From: Bathynomus jamesi
Lineage: Eukaryota; Arthropoda; Malacostraca; Isopoda; Cirolanidae
Assembly: GCA_023014485.1 (NCBI GenBank)
Contig: JAJOZX010000486.1
Location: forward strand, 1-64,000
Reading direction: 5' to 3'
DNA length: 64,000 nt
Below the pieces are notes generated by a model, which saw nothing but the letters and a program-made list of their open reading frames with translations, was not told the origin of the DNA and did no database searches. The translations under genes were made by a program, and so were the position numbers. This document shows, in pieces, positions 57,051 to 64,000 of this stretch (its first letter is position 1; the number at the start of each line of letters is the position of its first letter).

Positions 57051-58194
57051 TGGACTAAATGGGTAGAAACCCATCTTCCAAGATCTTTACATATATTCGA
57101 ATGAATTACCAACCAACCAACTCCGTCTAAATTGCATTCCGCACCGTTACAGAAAACCCAAATTTTACTGTAGTTTATGGATGCCTCAAGCTTCTTGGGA
57201 TGGATGTCTGTACTTTAACACGAAGTCTGGAAATAAAGCAAATCGTAGCTCGGATTACGTTTCGCCGTCGCTGCTGGCCACAGCTTTCGTCGTGCAATGT
57301 TGCGAAGGGTGAGCATGGCCTTCCTTCTAGCTGTTCTGCAATAGCTCGTTGCGAAGCATCATAGTTCTAGATATAAACCTTAATTTGAACTAATTTGTAA
57401 GGGTTTGGCGAAGATTAGTTTCTGAAAGTTCTACTGCAGGAAGCGTTCTTTCGGATGGACCTAGACGATCATCAAGTTTCTCGAACTGAACAATGAAAGA
57501 CTCCCCGAACAGTGTCGTACTGTAAAGCTTATTGCCCTCTTTTATCGATTTACTCCGAAGCACTCCATCAGTATACCTCGGATTTGTTCCTACAGCTCTT
57601 GCTTTCATCCCATGTATTATCCACTTTATATAGTAGTAGTTTCAGCACCAGTTAGGTTACGAAATTATGGAAGCACACAAATATGTACTTCAGACAAGTA
57701 ATATACAAAAATGGTCCATATTCAAAGGAAATTAGTTCCGCCTCTACGTAGTTTACTGTACAATATTTATAAAACTGAACCGTTTAAGACTTCGATCGAT
57801 TTCGTAAAAAAACATTTTCAATTTCATCGAAGTTCTATAAATCGGTTTCGAAGCACGAATGTATTAAAGTACTACGTAAAGAACAAAGGTTACCGAATGT
57901 TTTGAAAAAAAACTAAGTTAGTAAAAACTAGGTCGGATCGAGTATTAAGGACCAGATGTACCCGCAACTAATTTAGTATGATTAACGGCAAATTAATATA
58001 GGTACATTAGCAGTGATAATCAGGTGCATAAGATCACTGTTAGAGTTACAACACCTGTACTCTAAAGTACATATGCATGACAAGTTGCCTCATTGCAATT
58101 ACGGTTAGAGTTTATAATGGGAGTTACAATAAGAAACGTCTTAAGTTGAACAGCAAGTTGTAGTTACAATAGTTGGCCTCCAGACGACAGGCTA
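57051..58194. other. No gene recognised
   Basis: Short open frames only (for example 57,390-57,608 minus and 57,711-57,905 plus), none recognisable. Confidence 0.55.
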
Positions 58195-58325
58195 TTCTAT
58201 TATTTTCATCATTTTACGGATAGAAATCAAAACTTTGAAGTTATTTATATTAAATAAATATTTATTTAAATATAAATAACTTCAAAGAGTTGTTTGATTT
58301 CTATCCGTAAAATAATAAAAATAGG
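58195..58325. repeat. Near-perfect ~130-bp inverted repeat
   Basis: Arms containing ACGGATAGAAATCAAA and TTTGAAGTTATTTATA meet at an AT-rich centre around 58,262. A small MITE-like hairpin, or the palindromic remnant of a DNA element. Confidence 0.8.
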
Positions 58326-58678
58326 AAAAAATTAAAATGCCGCATTACTTATGGGATGACCTAATAAAAGAAACCCAACCCGAAACAAAGAAAAGGGTTA
58401 GGTTACAAAAATAATTGAGACAAATTTCTTTAAATATTTATTGTTCTAAAAGCCAGCAAACAAAACTTCAAAACAATAGTAAACAGTTAAGCTACATTTG
58501 AATAAAAAGTATAATAAATCTATCTTCGAAAGAAGTCCGACTGCGTTAGTTCTGAGTTTGATAATTTTTTGTTGATCAGAGATTACGCAACATCTTCAGA
58601 TTCTAGGCTAGGAGACGAGCCTTGTGATGTAGGCGATGCATCGCAGGGGCTGATAGTAGTATCAGAAGAGGAAGGAGT

Positions 58679-60726
58679 TTAAGTATTTGACTTAGTCAAA
58701 GAATTTTCCAAAGTTTGCAAAGTGTCGGAAGTCTTCTTCAAGTCTTCCATACTTAAGCTGCAAAATTCATGCACATTCTCTTGGCTGAGAGGATTATTTG
58801 AAACAAAGTTCTGCGGAAGAATTTCATAGTAACGAGGGTCTGTAGATTCGCCGGATCCCTGCAATGCACAATTTCAAGGGCTCATCAAGTAACGTATAAT
58901 TTATCTTCACTGTTCATTCGTAGCACCAACCATTTCCTCAGCATTTTTATTAGATGAAGTTTCCACTTCCTTGAATTCTCTTCTGGAATCTTTTCTTGGG
59001 GCGAAGTTCTATCTAGGTCACTTTGTTTTATAGGTACTTCAGAATGAATTAAACACACCTGGAACAAGAAACTTAAATAGTTAGTGTCCCTACAAATTCT
59101 ACAAAAATTAGGAAAATCATTTATGCATTTCTTACCGCAGCCATTTGCTTGGAGCTTATTAAGAAAGGTAAACGTTCAAGGACATCTTTCTGCAATTCCT
59201 TACAAATTTCTACAATCACAGTAACTTTCCGTTGAGCATTTGCATAAACTTTGTTACATATATGGAGCGAAAGTTTTGAAGTTGCGTATACAGCCGCTTT
59301 GGATTTGATGATCATCACTGGTTAGTTCTTTCACTCTAGGTAAAGTTGCTTCAACAGCGCCAATTGCACTCAGCGTTGTGCCAATTGTTAACAGAGTGGA
59401 TAACCTCAAAGCTTTCATTAGTATTCCTTCTTCCGTTGGTTTAATCTGTAGTCTTTTGTACGAGTTCGACAACCAGTGCTCCGCAATATTCACCTGCAAA
59501 GTTTGAAGTTAACTCAAGGCCTACGTATTTCTGGCTAAACCACGATTGTACGCAGTGTTACTTCTATCTCCCCCTAAATTTAGTTCAAGTTTAAAGTACC
59601 ACACCAATCAAAATTTTGATCTTTGCCTACAAAGCCAGAAGCAATTTAAGTAGCTGCAAAGCTTAAAGTAAAGGTCTCACCCATTTAAAAAAGATAGCTT
59701 GCATGTAATTTACTACAAGTAATGCAAAAAAGAGACTAGATACATTTTTGGTTAAATTACCATGTTAAAGACACACTGCCTAGATAAATTAGGAATTTAA
59801 AACGTACCATATCCTTTAGCGACAGGAGTTTTGAATCTGTAACAGCTTCCCCTTTCAAGTGCGCAGCACGTTTGGCAGTAGCGAGAATCCTGATTCTTAT
59901 TTTGGAAATAATGCAAATTCCTCTTCCCAGAAGTCTCGTTTGCTCTGAAAAATATATTTGTATCGGTTCCTTTCCACTACATTGCTATTCCTACTTCATT
60001 CCTAGTTTTAAGAAAAATGAGAGTAGGCAGGAATCCGAGGCAGTATTTAAATCGCCTTCCAGGATTTCTCTGCAAGTTTTGCTTCAAGAAAATAGCCCTC
60101 TAGCTCTTAACTGCATCAATCTAAAAAAACGTTTGATTTGGAGGTTTACATTTCTAGCTGTAGAAGTTTAATTACCAGTTTTAGTAGACTCATTTTCTTT
60201 GGCAGGAAGAGCATAATCAATCATATTTTCCACCTTGTTCAGCGTTGTTTTAGTTAAACACGAAATCTTTTCGGTATACCTTTTATTAAGTGCTTTGAAA
60301 GAAGCGGGTATCTGGAAGATTAAAAGTTAGATTTATTTAGTACTTCATACCTATTTGCAAGGTCCCACGAACTAATTTCAGATCTACAAGTAACTGATAT
60401 AGCGCTTTAAAGACTTTAAAAGCTGAAGTTCAGTGGAATTACTACGAATTAAGAGTAACTTTATATTAAGTACTTCGTTTACAGAAAATTTGCAAGCTTT
60501 CAGTCTCGTGGAAGAAACTTTGAATATTAAGCCTAAACTGTACCTTCTCTCCAGTATCCTTGATTAGCAAGAAAGCGGCTTCAATTTGGTCAAGACTCGC
60601 AGAAACTAATTTCTCAAAGTATTCATAAGGAACAATTTTCTTAGAAAAGTTATATGCAGTAGTAGTTATTCTCTTAAAGATTCTCTCAACTCCGCTAAAG
60701 TGTGCTTCAACGTTTCCATTTACACC
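58679..60726 (-). CDS. Candidate multi-exon host gene, perilipin-like?
   Basis: Minus-strand exons bounded by AG/GT with matching phases: 60,726-60,544 (183 nt), 60,311-60,176 (136 nt), 59,944-59,808 (137 nt), 59,493-59,136 (358 nt), 59,058 onward, and 58,858-58,679 ending at TAA. The predicted protein is Lys/Ala-rich and helical. The order of an L-N-K-V-E-N-M-I-D-Y-A-L-P segment followed by an I-S-K-I-R-I-R-I-L-A-T-A-K-R-A-A helix resembles perilipins (lipid-droplet coat proteins), only tentatively. Exon 4 needs one extra or missing base near 59,310 to stay in frame, and the join of exons 5 and 6 is unresolved. The first stop is followed by 31 open Ser/Asp-rich codons. A 5' exon was not found. 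Could be a pseudogene or contain assembly errors. Confidence 0.4.
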
Positions 60727-61440
60727 CTGTAAATTTTAGGAATCTTTAAATTAAAAACAAAGGCTCTCAAAATACTAACTTACTGAAAAATTATAATGCA
60801 TTAATTCAGCATTTACCTCCACGTAGTTTTACTTGGAGCTTATGTAGGACATTGTGTTAGCTACCATTGGTATTGAACTTTGTCGGAAAAATTACCCAAC
60901 CTTTCCCTCTGAAAAGTTGAAAAACTACATATGCTTACAATATGCAAGGCCGTAGCGAGAGCTTAAAAACAGACGAGGCGAAAATAGCCCTACTAGGGGG
61001 TCCGGGGCCATGCTCCTTCAGAAGATTTTTTAATCCTAACAAAATCATGCACTTTGAGCGTATGGTAATAGAGTGACTCAATAAAATCCTATTATGTCAA
61101 TTTCCTCATTGATCCAAAATGTCCGTTAAGCCAGACGAGGCGGCCGCCTCGTCTGCCGGTATGATTGGTATCGTATGTGATACCTTTATTTCTTAAATAC
61201 AATTCTTTGAATTAAGTGTATAATACCTATGCATGCCGTGTGTTTGTTTCACAAGCTGTATGACAGTATAATAGATGGGCACTTTCTACTATGGAAAACT
61301 GATACGTGTGGGTAGTTGGGAGTTAACGAAAATGGTCCACTGAGTAGGTAGGTATTACTGTAGCTATTTATTAAACTCGCTTTTTGTTAAAACTGTGGTC
61401 ATGAAACTAATTGGTTGATCAGCAGAGTTATTCTCCACAT
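60727..61440. other. No gene recognised
   Basis: AT-rich intergenic or intronic DNA. It includes a GGCGGCCGCC-centred palindrome near 61,140-61,150 with GACGAGGC repeated at 60,974 and 61,134, perhaps part of an unrecognised repeat. Confidence 0.5.
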
Positions 61441-61443
61441 TAG

Positions 61444-61622
61444 TATTTATATACCGTGATAGAGCACGCTTGGTAGTTTCTCACACTACCAATGAACCAA
61501 CAAACCAGAAGGAACTTCGAAGAACGCCATGACGGACGAAGAGGCTTGAAAACAGAAAAAGATCTCCACCAGCAAGTACACTCAAACACTGAGCAAAGAG
61601 AAGGACTGGCTAATACCACTCA
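61444..61622 (+). other. Candidate promoter and first coding exon
   Basis: TATTTATATA (61,444-61,453) lies about 40 bp upstream of an ATG (61,492-61,494), which opens 43 codons rich in charged and Gln residues and ends at a strong donor, CA followed by GTAAGT (61,623). The ATG overlaps a perfect 8-bp hairpin (TTGGTAGT/ACTACCAA, about 61,470-61,492). No homology recognised; this could be chance. Confidence 0.25.
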
Positions 61623-61689
61623 GTAAGTGATCGGTTGTTTCTAAACCTCAGTTTGGACATAAGTTAAACTAGATCCAGTTAAATTAGGC

Positions 61690-62660
61690 TTTAACATGGG
61701 TGGTCTAAGACCAAGCATCAACTCTAGGGGTGGGTTAGTTGGGGATCAATTCTTAGAGCATTTTTCACACCACATTCCATTTTGTCAGTTAAAAATAAGG
61801 GTGATAGTATCTGATAATCATAGGCCAATAGCACTTGCCAGTATACTTTCTAAGGTGTTAGAATATGTCATTTATATAGGATAAATACTTAACTGCAGAC
61901 TTATGACAATCAGTATAGCTTTAGAGTGAAACATGGTATTGACGTATTTATATACTAAAGGAAGCCACCCTAAAGTACAAATGTCAAGTTGCAAGGTATA
62001 TTCTTGTTTTTTGGATGCATCAAAAGCATTTGATAGAGTTAACCATCACAAACGAAAAGAAACTTGAGGAATGCCTAAATATATAATTAAGATACTTGCA
62101 TTCTGGTATACAGAGCAGACCATGTTCGCAAGATGGAAAAGCAATGCATCACCAGGTTTTAAGGTAACTAATGGTGTTAGGCAAAGAGGTGTATCTTTTC
62201 TGTATATACATGGATGACCTTACCAATGAACTAAAAACTGCACGTAGTGGCGTGTCATTAAAGTAAAAAAATCATTTAATGCATGCTGATGACCTTTTTC
62301 TTCTATCACCTTCTCCCCATGCGCTGAGAGTACTATTAAAAATATGTGAATATGGTATAGAAAATGACCACCTATAATGGGGGTAGAGTTCTTATTTTTA
62401 GATGTAATCTACTGAAATATGTCATGTGGGTCTTGAAATGGAGACTACCTGTCAAAGACAGTAAATATTTGGTCATGCAATTACTCACGAGCTGCGAGAT
62501 GACCTCGATATTGAGAGAACTTAAAAAGCTGTATATATACAGGGTAACATGCAAGCAAGGAAATTTTGCGTGTGTTCAGAATCGGTTAAGACGTCAGAAC
62601 TTACTGTACTGCATTATATACATCCCATCTGTGGTGGAACTACACAAAAACTGCTATGAA
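61690..62660 (+). pseudogene. Decayed LINE RT (family E)
   Basis: Pieces in shifting frames: S-D-N-H-R-P-I-A-L-A-S-I-L-S-K-V-L-E (61,805-61,870), an A-S-K-A-F-D-R-V-N-H block near 62,020-62,045, Y-M-D-D-L-T-N-E-L near 62,205-62,230, H-A-D-D-L-F-L-L-S (the catalytic YADD with His for Tyr, about 62,285-62,310) and a final E-L-R-D-D-L-D-I-E-R segment near 62,490-62,520. Heavily mutated and distinct from families A-D. Confidence 0.75.
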
Positions 62661-64000
62661 TAAACCTTTATATTTTTCGTATGCTGTGTAGGGAACCAAA
62701 ATGGTGCAGTGCCAGTTTTATGTTTACTAAGCGTAACCTACCTACTAGCCAAATGTTAATCCGGAAGAATATAATACCTTATTTTTGTAATGTAGCAAAG
62801 ATTATATATGCATATTAAGTTATTATAATAAGCTTTATAAGTCGGTATGTTATAAGTTATAACGATGTCTCGTTCAATGTACAAATTGTCAGATAATGAA
62901 ACTGTCAGTATGTTAGGTTAAATGGCTATGTTGGCCTTATTTTTGTATTAAGTTCAGTGTATACTAAGATTGTATTTGTATGTTAGGTTAAGTGGCCATG
63001 GATTGAATGATCCGCAATAAAGAAGTTTTGTTTAAGTAGCTAAAAAATTGCCTCGGGATTGGCGACATCCTATTGGGAATGAAAATAATTACCATACATA
63101 GAACCCAATATAGAGGCATTGGGTCCACACAAAAAAAGTATACAAAAGTTTTCCATCGCCGACTCATGAAAATTACTTCAAGGAACTGGAAAGGATAGGA
63201 CTATACCTTCAGGAATTTAAATATAGTGATTGCCTATATTAATTAAATTAACCGTGTTTAACTGCGTCATATAGCAGCCCTACATCGAAAATGATCGTCG
63301 CGCCCTGCAATCAGAAGAAAGACCCAACGAAATACAAGATTTCTTTACCATTATACAAAGCTAAAATACTGAAGACAAATTTAACTAACAAATAAAAACA
63401 CTACTTAAGCTAGGTCCTTTGAAGACCACATACATAACGACAAAAACCCTACATTTTTTCGTTAGTTAACTAGACACCGAAATCTGCTGGAAATTTCCAA
63501 CGGATAAGATGTATCAGACAATCAACACATAGCCCTATTTAGTTTTTTCATAAGCTAGATTTTATTCGTATTACTTAGATTAATTTTGCACGATTTTTAA
63601 CTGCGTAAAACAGTCTCGCAACATTCTAAACTTGTTTGGCAGCTTAGTTTGACCGAAATTGAACCAATTTCAAATTAAGTTGGTAATAAAGATCAAATCT
63701 AGCCAAAACCTAGATTAACAAATTGAACAAATTTCGCGCAAATTCTTCATAAATAGAAGATGCAAGAAAGATTAGGCTAAATACTAAAGTTCTGAGAATC
63801 AGTGTAAAGTAAAAACTATAAGCATTAAAAGTAGAAATATTCGCCTTTTTAAAATTCATAAAAAAAAAAGTTGTTACCCAAATTTTAGGTCGGTTAACAA
63901 CTCAGACCTTAACACCATCACGCATTATAAACTACAATCAAAGGAGATATTCACAAAATGTTGAAGTTTCCACTACCAATAATAGATATTAATTTCATTA
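62661..64000. other. No gene recognised
   Basis: AT-rich DNA to the window edge without convincing ORF, repeat or RNA gene. Confidence 0.55.

Overview
The window is eukaryotic (animal) genomic DNA made almost entirely of transposable elements. There is no bacterial gene organisation, no operon and no CRISPR. The families present are CR1-type LINEs whose ORF1 carries an SGNH/esterase domain, a Penelope-like element with a GIY-YIG nuclease, hAT and Tc1/mariner elements, and heavy (GA)n and (AT)n microsatellites. Together these suggest an aquatic arthropod, perhaps a decapod crustacean; that assignment is inference.

1-33,090: a same-orientation array of about 20 copies or fragments of one CR1 family (called A here), all reading on the minus strand and almost all separated by (GA)n tracts. 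Most copies are 5'-truncated. One carries an uninterrupted 926-codon ORF2 (4629-7409). One is near full length (21,355-26,570: 5' UTR, ORF1, ORF2) but has single-base frameshifts. Two 3' ends exist: short (S), and long (L), in which the C-terminal coding tail and 3' UTR of a second, related CR1 sequence (A') lies between the A stop codon and the common tail. Shared truncation points and mosaic variants show that segmental duplication and conversion act in addition to retrotransposition.

33,090-57,000: nested elements. A decayed LINE (family D, plus strand) is cut into pieces at 33,700-34,272, 36,122-36,169, 54,027-54,164 and 56,434-56,540 by four insertions whose target duplications I can read: a hAT-like element (34,281-35,530), a hAT-like MITE (35,547-36,113), a 17,851-bp unit (36,170-54,020) with about 410-bp terminal inverted repeats and a 6-bp target duplication, and a fold-back mariner (54,167-56,431). 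The large unit has the outer architecture of a Polinton/Maverick, but its interior is Penelope, LINE C, a head-to-head pair of LINE B copies, an unclassified cut-and-paste transposon and a palindromic mariner, many of them sitting in (AT)n; I saw no Polinton gene.

57,000-64,000: AT-rich, lower in recognisable repeats. It holds a candidate multi-exon minus-strand gene (58,679-60,726, possibly perilipin-like, with frame problems), a candidate plus-strand first exon near 61,492 and a decayed LINE at 61,690-62,660. I recognise no tRNA, rRNA or snRNA gene. Many disruptive changes are one-base losses in short homopolymers, so some may be assembly errors. In the array, several open frames begin at non-ATG codons.
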